This document shows positions 12,004 to 23,591 of a stretch of 64,000 bases of DNA, in pieces. The translations under genes and the position numbers were made by a program. The notes under the pieces were generated by a model that saw only the letters and a program-made list of their open reading frames with translations, had not been told where the DNA came from and ran no database searches. The stretch is from Entoloma clypeatum (Eukaryota > Basidiomycota > Agaricomycetes > Agaricales > Entolomataceae), in the NCBI GenBank assembly GCA_963565915.1, contig OY751493.1, forward strand, positions 1,550,001 through 1,614,000, in the 5' to 3' direction. Numbering within the stretch: the first letter of the stretch is position 1; each line of letters begins with the position of its first letter.

Positions 12004-14104
12004 ATGGAAGCGTTCCAGCTGCTCTCGAGGGGAGGCGCTCGGTTTGATAAAAACAGGTTCAAGAACGATGTCGCCTTGTTTAACGTAAGGTCAAAAATCT
12101 GCACACCGTTAGTCCAGTTCCCTTGTCTGATATTTTGTGCAGAAAGCGAAGAACACTGAGAAATCTGGGACGTGCGTCTCAGATGCAGGACTCCCACCTG
12201 AATTGGATTTTTTCAAATATGCGCAGAACAAACGCAAGACTCTTGAAGTCTCAGACTCCAAGGTCAAGAAGCGGAAGACAAAGCACGAAGAATATGATAC
12301 CAGCGACGAGTCAGAAAGAAATAGCGGGGACGATTCTCATACTCTAAAGGCCATTGCAAAGCATCGCGTCACTGCGAAAGGCGTCAATGTCCCTGCACCA
12401 GCGGAAACATTCCAGGACCTCAGGGATCGTTATAACTTACCTTCGCTCATCCTCTCGAACCTTCTACAAAACGGTTTTACTCGACCAACAGGCATTCAAT
12501 CGCATGGGGTACCTATATTGCTCGAGGTACTCCCATCACTCGTGTCATAGATGCCATGAAATGAAGATTTTTCTCTAGGCTCGTGACCTTATAGCAATCT
12601 CTCCAACCGGCACAGGGAAAACACTCTCTTATCTAGTTCCTGTTCTGGCTTCCTTGGGATCTCCCGCCTCAGGAGGGAAGAATGCGGTTAGCGCAGGCGT
12701 CAGGGCGATCGTTATTGCCCCTACGCGGGAGTTGGCCCATCAGATACATAACGAGTGTATAAAACTGGCACAAGGAAGGAAATGGCGGGCGGTGCTGTTT
12801 AGCAAAGCTTCGGCCAGTACGCTAACAGATAAAAATGTCAGGGACAAGGTTGGTAAGTAATGACCAACTATAGCTCGGACATTAATCTCATAGTAAGCCT
12901 CCTGTCAGATATCATAGTCAGCACACCATTGCGTTTGGTTGCCTCGCTGCAATCCGGGAGGCTCGAGCTGAATAAGTATGTTCGGGCTTAGCTGCTTTAT
13001 CCTTACCTAACAGATTTAATTGATAGCGTCCGCCACCTCATCTTGGACGAAGCAGATCGAATGTTGGATTCTGAGTTTCTGCCCCAAATTCAGGAGATAT
13101 TGGCATCTTGCACGCACCCCGACATCCAAAAAGCTGTTTTCAGTGCCACACTCCCTGCAAATGCAGAAAAAATTGCCATGGAAATTCTTCGCGACCCCAT
13201 TCGTATCGTAGTAGGACTGAAGTATGCGACTCTCCAATCTCCTGGCTACGCATCTCATTCTGCGCCTCTACAGAGATACACCTCTTCCACTTGTCGCACA
13301 GTCGTTGACATACGTTCGAGATGACCCGTCGAAACTCCCGAGCTTACTAACGTACCTGGCTCAACCATATAATCCGCCCATCCTTGTCTTCACCTCATCG
13401 CAACCGCGTGCTACATCGCTTGCAGAAGAGCTCGTCCTCCATGGGATACCTAATGTCGATTGCCTTCACGCTGGGCTGACGAAAAAAGAGCGCGAGGACG
13501 CCGTCTCTCGCATGCGCAAGGGTGAGAGCTGGATCATGATCAGCACAGAAGTCATGGCACGTGGCATGGATTTCAAGGGTGTACGAGAAGTGATAAATTA
13601 CGATCTTCCAACTAGCGTCCAAAGCTATGTTCACCGCATAGGTACGTTCTTCTGTCCCGTGAATTTTATACATTCTCCTCAACATTAATAGGACGTACCG
13701 GACGAGCGGGCAGGGAAGGGAAAGCCATTACATTCTTCACAGATGATGACGGACCCTATCTAAAATCGTGGGCCGATCATTTTGCTCTCATTTCATTGCC
13801 TTACATCAAAATTCCCCGTTAGAATAGCAAACGTCCTTCTACAGTCGGGGTCTCAGGTTCCCGAATGGATCCTTAAGTTACCAAAACCATCAAAAATGAA
13901 GAGACGAACGATGGGCAAGGTCAAACGCCCTGAATACATCAACCCAGCTCGTAGGATCGGCCGCGCTGATGTGATTAAGAAAAGGTGCTATTTCATGAGG
14001 GTCTCTTGGATTAATCCTGACTGCTCCAAATTAGGGACATGGTTGCAGGTTCCAAGCGGAGAAAAGAGAAGGCGAAACACAACGAGGGCGATGCGGATAC
14101 TTGA
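12004..14104 (+). CDS. ROK1: ATP-dependent RNA helicase ROK1/DDX52 (ribosome biogenesis)
   Basis: Nucleolar DEAD-box helicase of the 40S pre-rRNA processing pathway. The first exon starts at 12004 ([16 protein letters not shown]), matching the family's usual opening, and a phase-0 intron (GTAAGG...TGCAG) follows. The later motifs are SPTGTGKT (motif I), [21 protein letters not shown] in place of TPGR as usual in Rok1, [23 protein letters not shown] and [17 protein letters not shown]. The downstream [11 protein letters not shown] element is also typical of Rok1. The final small exon ends with a lysine-rich tail ([16 protein letters not shown]) and TGA at 14102. At least six introns. The short minus-strand frame over the first exon is only its shadow. 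Confidence 0.95.
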
Positions 14105-14541
14105 TAGCATTCATTCGAAGACTTCAGACAATTCCCCTACCGTATGTGATAGATATTAGGGATATTTCAAAAATCTTCGAATTTTGAGATCCATATTGGG
14201 CTAACATCCCTCCTTTCGATCACAATCCGATTTTACGATGTGATAGCACAGAAAGATGCCAATAATAAATCAATACCCCCCATAGCCAGGGGGGTCGTTC
14301 CCCCGATAAAGTACACCGCCCTGGCGCCCAAGCTTCCATACAGAGAGAGGACCAACGCTCTTATAGGGGAAAAGCACCCCGTTCTGCCGGCCAATAATTG
14401 ACGGAAGCAAAAAAAAATCCGATCAGGGCCTGTCGGGTGTGATGGGCAAAAATAAAGTGGCCTCGAGGCGAACACGAAGTTCTAACAACGAATGGTAAAT
14501 ATGTTTACTCACATCGGGCATTTACTTGAAAAGGACGAGCG
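14105..14541. other. Intergenic, ROK1 to HMG-box gene; GC-rich hairpin
   Basis: About 440 bases without a gene. Around 14276-14297 there is a short inverted repeat (CCCCCCATAGCCAGGGGGG) that could form a hairpin. It may mark the 3' end of ROK1 transcripts, or mean nothing. The promoter of the HMG-box gene should also lie here. Confidence 0.4.
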
Positions 14542-15787
14542 ATGATTCGAGCGACACGTAGGTTGAAGTCTTTCAGTGAGCCTTTCTCGCTGCAGCAGAT
14601 GCCTCCCGATTGTCATAGTATCAGGAGATCCCGCAGGCTTTCGATGCAACAACCAAAGAATTATGCAGGTCCGTATTTACAGGAACGTTTGGCAAACGCT
14701 GCTGAAAATTGATTGTATTCGTAGAGGACGCCTGGGAGAAATACAATGCCTCAGATTCTGGCGCAGTACCTGAACCTCCGGCAAATATCAGCATACCACT
14801 GCTCAACTCTTCAAAGCCACCATCATCTCTTTTAACCTCTTCACAACCCACATTGCCTTCTTGTCGTAAGGCAAGACCGCCACGACCGCCTAATGCATTC
14901 ATGCTTTTTCGATCCGACCTTTGGGCCAAAGAAAAACAGAAAGACTCTCCTATCGGACGTGTTCACCGTGATTTCAGCCGCATCGCGGGTCACTGCTGGA
15001 ACAACCTTGGCGAGGAGGAAAAGGCGCGATACCAGAAGCTTGCAGAGCAGGCGAAGCGCGTTCACGCCTTGCAGCACCCTGGATATAGGTATTCTCCTAC
15101 CATTTACCGAGAAAGGACCATGAAGAAAAAATCAAAGAGGGGCAATCACGAGGAAGAAGAGAGATGTAGGAAACTGGCGTCTTTGGTTATGGACGGCGTT
15201 TCGCATGCCGATCTGAGGGCCGCAATGAAGAAGCCGGCTCCTCGAGTCAGCTCTCAATCTCAATCGCCTACCCCTGGTCCTTCAATCTCCACGAGTCCTC
15301 GCACCTCCACATCAGTGGAAGCCGACCCAGGCGCTGCTAATATATCCCCACTGGACCCATCATCGGGCACAGACAAAGGCAAGGTACGAATCGCTTTTCT
15401 ACTTTTCATCGTTCCGGCATATGTATCTGCTCAATATTTTCCAAGAATCTTGACAATCTCTTTGACCTTTCCATCCAACCTCCGGAATACGCTTTGGTGG
15501 ATCACCAGTTTGAATCGGTTCCCAGGGGTTCTGCAAATTTTTGGCTTTGGCACGACTACAACGGCTTGGCCAGGGATGCCGAAAAGCTCATCATACCAGC
15601 CTTTTGTGAGAACATCGACGTCGACTCTCCCGCCGACTTCACCGACCCCCTTGTGGCCAACGTACTTCCAACTCCTGGAATGTTTGATCAGCATGTCGAT
15701 TCCTTCTCTCACCCCTTCATGGAAGATATTATATTCTCCATAGGGCCGCATGAAGCTGATCTTAAGCAGTATCTTCATTTGGAATAG
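14542..15787 (+). CDS. HMG-box transcription factor (MATA_HMG-like)
   Basis: A protein of about 360 residues with a single HMG box beginning RPPNAFMLFRSDLWAKE and continuing through FSRIAGHCWNNLGEEEKA and HPGYRYSP. The RPxNAFxLFR opening and the YRYxP end are those of fungal MATA_HMG/Sox-type boxes, which bind the DNA minor groove. After the box come a basic stretch (MKKKSKRGNHEEEE), a Ser/Pro/Thr-rich linker and a C-terminal exon ending KQYLHLE. I choose the start at 14542 (MIRATRRLKSF). A 56-base intron (14670-14725) then joins NYA to EDAWEKYN. In Agaricomycetes such genes include regulators of sexual development, but many paralogues exist, so the role is inferred. The box is certain; the first exon is moderately supported. 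Confidence 0.82.
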
Positions 15788-15885
15788 CCCATCATCACCT
15801 TACACGCTATTGGAAGTAACATGTGCCCTAGCTACATCTTAAACAGCCCCGCATTTTTCCAATAATATACATGGGACCTCAGCCA

Positions 15886-18040
15886 CTAATTTCTCCTCGC
15901 TTTCTTACAGGCAGGCTCAGAGCTTTCGTCCTCGATAGGGAGATTACCTCGATGCCACTCTTCTTGCAACCAGGTTATACATGCCTCCTTGCTTTCTTTG
16001 GGGTTTTCGAGTTGCCACTCAAGAATCCTCGCCATTACTTTCCCAGTCCAAGCTCCCGGCTTACACTTGTCCAAGATTTTTACGACTTCTCGCCCCTATG
16101 AATGTGGGTGACATGAATTGATCTTGGAAATTAAAGAGGATTAGACCTACATCCAAGACAGGTTTGGCTTCGATTGTCTCAGGGAGCTCGAGGTCCTCTA
16201 TCTTCTTTACCAATGCGTTGTATAGCTCTATGACAGCGGCAGCTGCGTCGACTAGATACTCTGTAAGGTATGTGACATCTCTGAAGAACCGTATAGCTTA
16301 CCTTCTAGCTTATCAGTTGCAATGTTGTATAATGGTATTAGTTCCTGAACGAGAGAGAACAAGACCGAGGTCGTCCAGTGCGACCCAGTATTGGGATTGT
16401 GCACTGTTTTTTCTCGCAAAAGGAGGCCTATCATAACGCCGCTATATCGTAATATCATCGTCGGGCATTCCATTAGCACTTACCAAGGGCAACTCGTGTT
16501 GAAGGTGTTTGGAATCTCTCCAATGCAGGGTTGTGTAATATATTTGCGGCAGCAAAGAGGGAAGGGACACCATCGAGATAATGATGCTGAGTTCCAAGCT
16601 TGAGTGACTCTCGAATGACAAGGTCAATTGCAGATTGAGGTTTTTTCTTTCTGTCATAATAGCTTATGCCTTTGTAGGGTGTCAATGCTGCGGCGAGGTA
16701 AAGGCGCGCTTCACAAGAGGGATCTGTGCCTGCGACAGAAAGGAGCGTAGCGTGCAAGGGAGGTATCGAGGATGATTGAGAGGGATGCAAAATTCGATGT
16801 AGAAGATAAGCAGCAGTCAGTGAGGTCTCACGAGGACCAGGCGAGGCAGAGAACGTTCTTGAGTGTTCGGGAGATACGACGGAGAATATGGCGTCATATA
16901 AAGATAGGTTATGTATGAGTTGGAGAGCGCCAAGTGGATCTCGTCCTAAACTCGCAGGTAAACTCGGTACACGAGAGAGCCATCTTATGGGCCAACCTTT
17001 CATCATCTTGGACGTTTCATCTCCTATCCGTTCTCTTGCAACTTTGGAGATAACAGCTTCCTGTAAATAATACTTGTAAGTTTATGAGGTATCCAAGAAG
17101 AAGGGCGTTGCCTCGCCTGAATCACGGGGTCTTTTGCAGCTTCGGTTAACTCAGGAACCATTTCAAACCCGAAGCGACTGGCGAATCTTATGCAGCGGAG
17201 GATCCGTAACGGGTCATCTTGGAAAGTCTCCTTTGGTGATAGCGGTGTACGAATTGTACCGTTCCGCAGATCGCCCAAACCCTTGAGGCAATAGAGATCA
17301 GACCTATGCAGTAAAGAATTGAAATCATCACCTTTCCAGTGTGATCTTCAACCTCGCGTGTGTGGATGTTGTAAAAGAGAGAGTTTATCGTGGTATCCCT
17401 TCTAAGCGCGTCTTGTAATGGTGTCCCAAAGGCCTTCCCTTTGAACTCAACGAAGGAATACTGAGCTGAAATAGCCCAGGCTTACCACTTCTGTTGGAAT
17501 CCGGCTGTTTTCTGCATACTCCTCACTTCTGAGATTGACTAGATCTATATCGAAGCCCAAAAATCGAAAAGTTGCTGTTTCAAGGTGCTTGGATTGGTCT
17601 GGATTCTGCGCAATTTTGGTTATCGTCCCAGTCTTGATACCTTTGTTTTCGGCAAAAGCGGCTAGATATTCGGCGAATGAGAGACCCATCATGTTGCTCA
17701 GCGCAATATCGATGTCATGAGCTTCTGGTTGGCCAAGTAACTGTCGCAGTTATATTGGAGGATATTCAACACAAGATTTCATCAACAAGCCAGTTGTAGT
17801 AACCTTATCCCGGACCCATCCACCCGCGATTCTGCATGAAGTCTCGATGCCCTTTTCTGCCTTCAGATGTTTTGTGCAATCGTCGAGCAGCGTGCATATT
17901 TGTGCTTCAAGGTCTGTAAGGCGTATCGCCATCTCTTTAGGGATATCGATGCGACCGAGAGAGGCATGTTTCAGAGAAATGAAGCGGCTTGCTACAGACA
18001 TTCCTCTGTTGAAGTAAGAGGTCGCCCTCCAAAAGAACAT
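15886..18040 (-). CDS. CCA1: CCA-adding tRNA nucleotidyltransferase
   Basis: Adds the 3' CCA to nuclear and mitochondrial tRNAs. The N-terminus (MFFWRATSYFNRG) looks like a mitochondrial presequence; an internal Met at residue 14 could give the cytosolic/nuclear form, as in yeast Cca1. The catalytic head domain shows AGGWVRDKLLGQ (the GG and RRD-type region), HDIDIAL with the two metal-binding Asp residues, RDTTINSLFYN, and DDPLRILRCIRFASRF in the neck. A long helical C-terminal domain follows and ends with EPACKKARRN. Introns are numerous (between 17086 and 17750 nearly every 150-250 bases). It converges on the HMG-box gene with about 100 bases between stops, and sits upstream of the SYLF-SH3 gene on the same strand. 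Secure. Confidence 0.93.
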
Positions 18041-18208
18041 GCGAAGGGAAATGGAACAGGATTCAAAGCATCTTGATTATATAATCGACCACACTCAGAT
18101 TTTGGGTGAGTCAAGTAATATTAGTGTTCTAAGTATGATACAGAGACGACGACGTCAGTAACTCCTGAAGTACCCCTACATGAGGATTCTAGTACACAAA
18201 GTTAGAAA

Positions 18209-20005
18209 TCACACAACTTCAACAAAATTCGCTGGGAAGATTCCATTGCGGTCACGTAATTTACCCGTCCACCTGTGAAAGACATCCAGTAAAAAGTGAA
18301 GAATAACGAGCAGATAAGGGCATACCAGTCATCAATACTATCGCTCTTCTTCACAATTGTGATTACATCGCCTTTTGAGAATGACAGGTCGCCGGACTGA
18401 TAAAGGCGTTCAATGATCAGCCACAAACACACGAAACAGGGCCCACCTCGACGGCTTCAAAGTTGTAAAGGGCTATGGCACGACCTATTCCTTCGTGAGG
18501 TTGGAGAGGTTTTGTCAACTCAGGCTTGGGTTTGATGGAAGGAGAGAGGGCATTCCGTGTCTCACGAATGTCGTGCGCATCATAATCAGCGCTGTACAGT
18601 CTTCCGGATATCGTTGAAGGGCCGAAAGGATTAGATGAATTCAGCGTCACCGGACTTGCCATGCTTTGCGATTTGGTGTGGAAGCGCTGTCTTGAAGAAA
18701 GTGAACTGTACACAGGATCGGGAGAGTCCTCGCGCGAAGGTGTGTAGGACATTGATTTAGTGAACCGGGGGTGTTTCGGGTCAACAGGCGACTCGGTACC
18801 GGAGGGATCGCTCAGCACCCACGGCCTGCCGGTTCTCTGAGAATGATTTCGGTTCGTTTCGTTTGGAGAGGAAAAATACGAGCCCGTAGCTTGAGGCTCT
18901 CCCCAGGAAGCTGGCGGAAAGGTTGACTTCTTGTTCTTCCCTTTCTTCCACAAGCCGTCGTGTTCGCTCCCAGGACTTGCGACGCCTCCAAAAACATAAT
19001 GACCGTCGTCCATCTGGTCTTCCACCCACTTTCGATTACCAGGCATGCCTGTACATGCTTCAAGCGTATTGATTAGAGACGCCGCCCAGGGGGGAGGGTC
19101 GATAACACCGCCGAGCAGTATTCTAGCCGTGACAGGAGAGTTATAGGCAATTGCATTTGCATCTTGCCGTTCCACGATGACGGAGCCTTCTATCGAAAGT
19201 CCTCCAAAGAGACCCCGAGTTTTCGAATAACTATACCTATGTCCAATTTGTCAGAGACGGCAAATCGACGACACCCAGTCTGATCAGTCAGAATCACATT
19301 GCTGCCAATTTCCCACTTGTGTTGACGGAGCCAACGGCCTCTCCATTGCGGCCAAGGGGTCCAAGGGCAAGACTCATATTACCCCCAAGTGTAAGGGATC
19401 CGGCGGCCATGAACGTTTGCTTGCAAGAAGAAAAGAGATGAGTCGCCGCATGGCAATGAGAGAGGATTTGGCTCTCACAATTGCCTAGAGCAAGAGCAAC
19501 GCGTGGAGTTAAGTTTGAACCATTGATATTTCAGATATAACACAGTGGCACGCACAGCACGATTATTGAGAACGATCAAGAAATCTGTCATCTCGGCGCC
19601 AAGTTGGCCACCCACACCTAGACCTGCAGTTCCAATCGCACTCGGGGAAGACCATGCTGTGGATGACGTTGGTGAGGGGAAGAAGATACGACCATACTGG
19701 ATTCACAGACTTCCATTGTCCAACTTGGCTATGACCACACCGCTTCCAGCTCTCGCGGAGACAACAAATCCGGCTTTGAATATCGTGAAAATGGCGAAAC
19801 CTTTGGCATGCTCGAGAACGGATCGTGGGATTACCCCGTCAAGACCGTTGTTCTTACTGTCGACGAAAGATTTAACTGTTGACTTGATTAGATAGATATC
19901 TAGCAAACTTCGTTGGTCATTGATCAAGGGTCTCTCACATATTTTAGCAGCCTTTTCACATTCCTTTGGCAGGGTTTGCGGAAGGGGGCTGCTCAGCTTC
20001 TTCAT
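18209..20005 (-). CDS. LSB3: SYLF-SH3 actin-patch protein (Ysc84/Lsb3-like)
   Basis: Endocytic adaptor that binds actin and lipids through an N-terminal SYLF domain and Pro-rich partners through an SH3 domain. The start at 20005 (MKKLSSPLPQTLPKEC) is followed by the SYLF signature (IPRSVLEHAKGFAIFTIFKAG and GSGVVIAKLDNG), an intron-broken core, and LGGNMSLALGPLGRNGEA near 19370. The middle is a Ser/Pro-rich linker. The SH3 domain is split by introns: IALYNFEAVE, SGDLSFSKGDVITIVKK, DDW/WTGKL, GIFPANFVEVV, then TGA at 18209. Length is about 450 residues, normal for the family. Only about 55 bases separate its start from the end of LAS1. The paralogue (Ysc84 or Lsb3) cannot be distinguished. Confidence 0.9.
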
Positions 20006-20060
20006 AAGTAGAGGTCGGAACGATGTTTGTTACGTCATGACGTATTACTTTGAATAGTAA

Positions 20061-21763
20061 TTACAAAACTAAGGGAGCTCCTGCGGTCGCACAATGGACG
20101 CCAATCGGGCACGGCCTCCACCCTTCAGCACCACTGAGTAGTTTCCATCCTGGTAGAGCGTCACTCTTCCCCATGTTGCAGGATGTCAGTCGGACGCTTC
20201 TGTCTGGCCTCGATTTCGACTTGGAGGCGAGCAGGAGAGTTAATCGTTGATCCATCACGGGAAAGTCGCTGGCATCCCAGCTCTATTCAATCAATGGTCA
20301 GATGGTTTGGAGCAACGATGGCGCCCAAAGCTTACGATGGCCGTAGTACTACCAGAAATACATTTCAGGGTAGAAAGTACGTCTTCCAGCTGAGGTATCT
20401 TACAGCACAAGGTTTCCAGAAGAGCCATTGCACTGAGAGAAGATAAGATGTCGTCAATCCCAAAACTCATAAATCAAGCGTACGATCTTCTGTCACGTTG
20501 CGCATTGTGAACATGTCCCAAAGCTTGCATTAAACTGGCGGTGATTTCTTTTCTTAGATTATAGTCCGGATCTGAACCGCCCCCTTCCCGGGTTTCGATA
20601 CACCACAATACCCACCGAGCTAGGCACATTTCATATGATTCATCGTGTTGAAGTTTCGCTGTCTTCATCATGTCGTGATCTAGCAACAGGCGCGAGGTCA
20701 TTCGACCTGCGAGTACCACGAGAAATTCGGGATGAAGGGTTTGTACGTATTGAAGGAGAGGAGTCCATAACAACACCGAAAATCCCGGTGGATGAAATGC
20801 GTGTAGTGGAAAGTCTCGTTTCCTTAGTCACTCAGTCAGAGTGCAGATCCAACAGTGTGAAGACATACTTTTTGGAGAGAGGAACCAATGCGCCCTTCTC
20901 TAACAAAGCGTCGCATACTCCTTCCAAGGCCAATTTCTCCTTCCCGTCAATATATCCCGAATACACATGATTTTCATCGACGCTGGCATCCCAGCCGATT
21001 TCACCAGCTGCAACATTCGCACCTACCTTTGCTTCGGAAATCCATCTTTCAAGATCCTTCATTATGGAAAGTACGGCATCCTTATATTGAGACTTCAAAG
21101 AAGTATCTCTGGTGGTGATTTTGAGGATGCTCTTATATTGGTGTAATATGGGAGCCAAGGGGCGTAGCGTTGGCTGCGAGGCCGGAACAGAAGACGGGTT
21201 CAGAGTTGGGAGAAAATAGTTGTGAAAGAGCCAGTTTATGGACTATGATCGGCATAAGTCCTGATGATAGAGATGGTATGAATGGCATACCTCCCTTGCA
21301 GCCTCACGAAGCAACTCGATGCTTGGTAAATCCTCGTGAGTAGCAGCATGCCGCACCTCCACCAACCATAGAGGTAGGTTCAGTTGATGGGCTATAGAAG
21401 CTATGGACCTTGCATAGGCACCGAGCTGAAGCGGGTCGACGAGGCCATTGACGAGTCGAATAATGGCGGTCGAGTAGCTCTGCCGGAGAGCGAGCAGGGG
21501 GCTCTGTATCTGTGAAGAATTGTCTTGCAATGATACGACCAAAAGCGACAGTGTAGATTCGAGGGCGTGGGGAAGGTAGGTAATGGCGCGCCAGGCGGAC
21601 AACTGACGTGACATGGGTCATTAATCATTCAAGAAATGCAGCCACTCACTCTGTTAACAGCCAACCGCTTGGAATTAACATCGTTCTCGTCTGTGTAGAT
21701 CCAGGAGCAGACTTGTTCGAGCTCGGACAGTGACCGCCATGGCACTCGACGTGGGAGTTGCAT
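20061..21763 (-). CDS. LAS1: rRNA-processing protein LAS1 (ITS2 endoribonuclease subunit)
   Basis: Las1 cleaves the ITS2 of pre-rRNA together with Grc3 in the nucleolus. The start is MQLPRRVPWRSLSELEQV (21763), the usual N-terminus of the family, and the next exon has RLSAWRAITYLPHALEST. The HEPN-type nuclease motif RxxxxH is present as RHAATHEDLPS near 21330. The helical middle shows FTLL, and the C-terminus ends in EGWRPCPIGVH, the conserved W-x-PCPIG tail seen in Las1 proteins. At least four introns. It is divergent from the membrane-protein gene with only 76 bases between start codons. Strong identification. Confidence 0.92.
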
Positions 21764-21839
21764 CAGAAAATGATCAAATTAGTGTTCGTTTTTGGACTTG
21801 CCGTCCTCACCGCCTCAACCTTGTATCCAATACCCAAAA
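21764..21839. promoter_or_regulatory. Very short divergent promoter region, LAS1 and membrane-protein gene
   Basis: Only 76 bases lie between the two divergent start codons, so 5' UTRs and core promoters must overlap or extend into the neighbouring genes. No motif recognised. Confidence 0.4.
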
Positions 21840-22787
21840 ATGCCAACCCTGGATGTTCATGGAAAGATAGCTGCAGCCCAAATCGCCTTTTATTTCCCAA
21901 TCGTCGTCTGCACAAGTTATTTGGTTTTTTACTACGCCTTCAGACGTGACGCAGGATGGCTATTCCTCTTTCTATTTTCTGTCGGTCAGCACTTCTTCCT
22001 CTTCTATCTAAATATGTGAACAACATTTTGAACCTTACCAGCCCGTGTTACCGACGGGGCTCTAATCGTTGCGGGCGAACTCATACAACCCCTCAAAATT
22101 ACTCTGTTCGTCGCTGCATATGCGCTACAAGCAGCCGGCCTAGGTCTCCTGTTACTTTCTACCATTGGATTTATCGGTTTAGCGTACGTCATTGTTTATA
22201 TCTCACTTTTAAAAATCGACCTCACCGGTTTCCCAAGTGGACAGAGCACTTACAGCGAAATCTCACGCGTTTCCGCGATCCTTCGGATCACTGGCCTCGT
22301 TGCTCTCACAGGAATCGGTATATCTGCGGTTGGAGGTGCTCTTGGTGCTCCTGGTCACTCCAGTAAAGAACCCACCGCCTTGATTCTACGCCGCGTGGGT
22401 ACCGGCATATTCGCCTTCACGTACGTGATCGTTTTCCTCGCCCATTTTGGGTGTTGGACGTACCATTATCAAATGAGAAGCTATCGACGCAAGGTGAGCT
22501 CTCAGGCTCTTGTAGTCCACACCTGTTCAATGAACCATCTACAGTTGCTGGGTGGTTTGACCCTCGCCCTTCCATTTCTGGGTGTCCGTGTCGCGTATGC
22601 AATCCTTTCAGCGTGGTCCTCTGCCGATTTATTGGGGGCTTCACGGTCCCACAATTCCGTATTGGCCAAGTTCACCCTACTGAGTGCTAATTGGGTGCCA
22701 TATCTTGTTATGTCCCTTGTCATGGAATATGTGGTCGCCGCCCTCTATCTCCTTTCCAGCACAGTGCTTGCGCGACGACACAGCTAG
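21840..22787 (+). CDS. Polytopic fungal membrane protein (DUF7702-like)
   Basis: After splicing this is a protein of about 270 residues with about seven hydrophobic helices. It starts MPTLDVHGKIAAAQIAFYF at 21840. Visible helices include FYFPIVVCTSYLVFYYAF, FVAAYALQAAGLGLLLLSTI, IFAFTYVIVFLAHFGC, LTLALPFLGVRVAYAIL and YLVMSLVMEYVVAALYLL. The motif around RVTDGALIVAGE and the LPFLGVRVAYA segment are typical of the fungal DUF7702 family, whose function is unknown. Introns lie near 21980-22043, 22180-22242 and 22494-22547. It could be a receptor-like or stress-related membrane protein, but nothing in the sequence shows a ligand or reaction. Confidence 0.8.
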
Positions 22788-23591
22788 GACGCCGTGCCCT
22801 GTGATATGACACATACCCAGGGACCTCTGTATATCCCTCATGTTACTTACGACTTACACGATCTGATTTTCGAGTGAACTCAACATTACGTCCATACCAA
22901 TAGACACGAACTTTATCACTATTGGATTAAAAAAGCGTAGCCTTACACTCTCGGCTGTCTTGAAAGCTGCTCCATGAAGGCCAAGTCCCTTTTCTTCTCC
23001 AGTCGTCGCATTGGGTATGTATTCAAGGGTGTTGTCTGAATTCATGGTTCACTTTATTAGTTTACTTCCTGCCCATAGTTGGTTTGTATAAGATTGGGAT
23101 TTCAAAAGTACTTATGGGAGTAGAGATATCTGTCAGAGCCTCATAGTCAAGCATCTTCCATTCCACCGCGAGCGATGAGTGCGTAAGCTGGAAGGCGCTC
23201 CGGCTTAATTGTGCTCAATAGTCCGTCTGCCTGCGCTTCAAACATACCCTTGTCAAAGAGTCGAAAGAGTTGCTCGGTCGAGTGTGCCAGAGCTGTGATG
23301 AGGGTTGTATAGAGAAATGTTGCGTGGTTTCAAAGTTTTATGCATCTTGTACGCACGTGATCTCGTATTTCTTTGAGAAATTAAAGGAGTGCGTTTGCAT
23401 TTCGACTCTGGTTTCAATTCCATCATGTTCGGTGATATGGCAGACTTGTAACATCCCTACACAGAGTGTTTGCATGATTTTACGAAGCATATACTCAGGC
23501 GGAATTACAGACAGCCGCAATGTATGCCATTGTTTGTCAGTGGAACGCGTTGCATGGACATGGTTCAAGAAAATATGATTCTTCGACGATC
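22788..23591. other. 800-bp intergenic region with possible small coding exons
   Basis: Apart from the small minus-strand candidate listed separately, an open minus-strand stretch at about 23154-23330 (includes EQLFRLFDKGMFEAQADG) ends in TGA and looks like the C-terminus of a helical protein. I could not find a start or acceptor for it. The plus-strand promoter of the prenylcysteine oxidase-like gene must also lie here. Confidence 0.3.
22843..23045 (-). CDS. Small hypothetical protein (~57 aa), tentative
   Basis: A two-exon reading beginning MNSDNTLEYIPNATTGEEKG at 23045, with a ~30-base intron (GTGTAAGG...CCAATAG) and a polar, basic end (VYWYGRNVEFTRKSDR) before TAA at 22843. The intron is unusually short. 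I recognise no family. It could be a fungal small protein or a chance open frame. Confidence 0.3.

Noticed and set aside
11979..12197. Minus-strand 72-residue frame over the ROK1 start
   Set aside because: The plus strand gives a complete ROK1 first exon and intron here.
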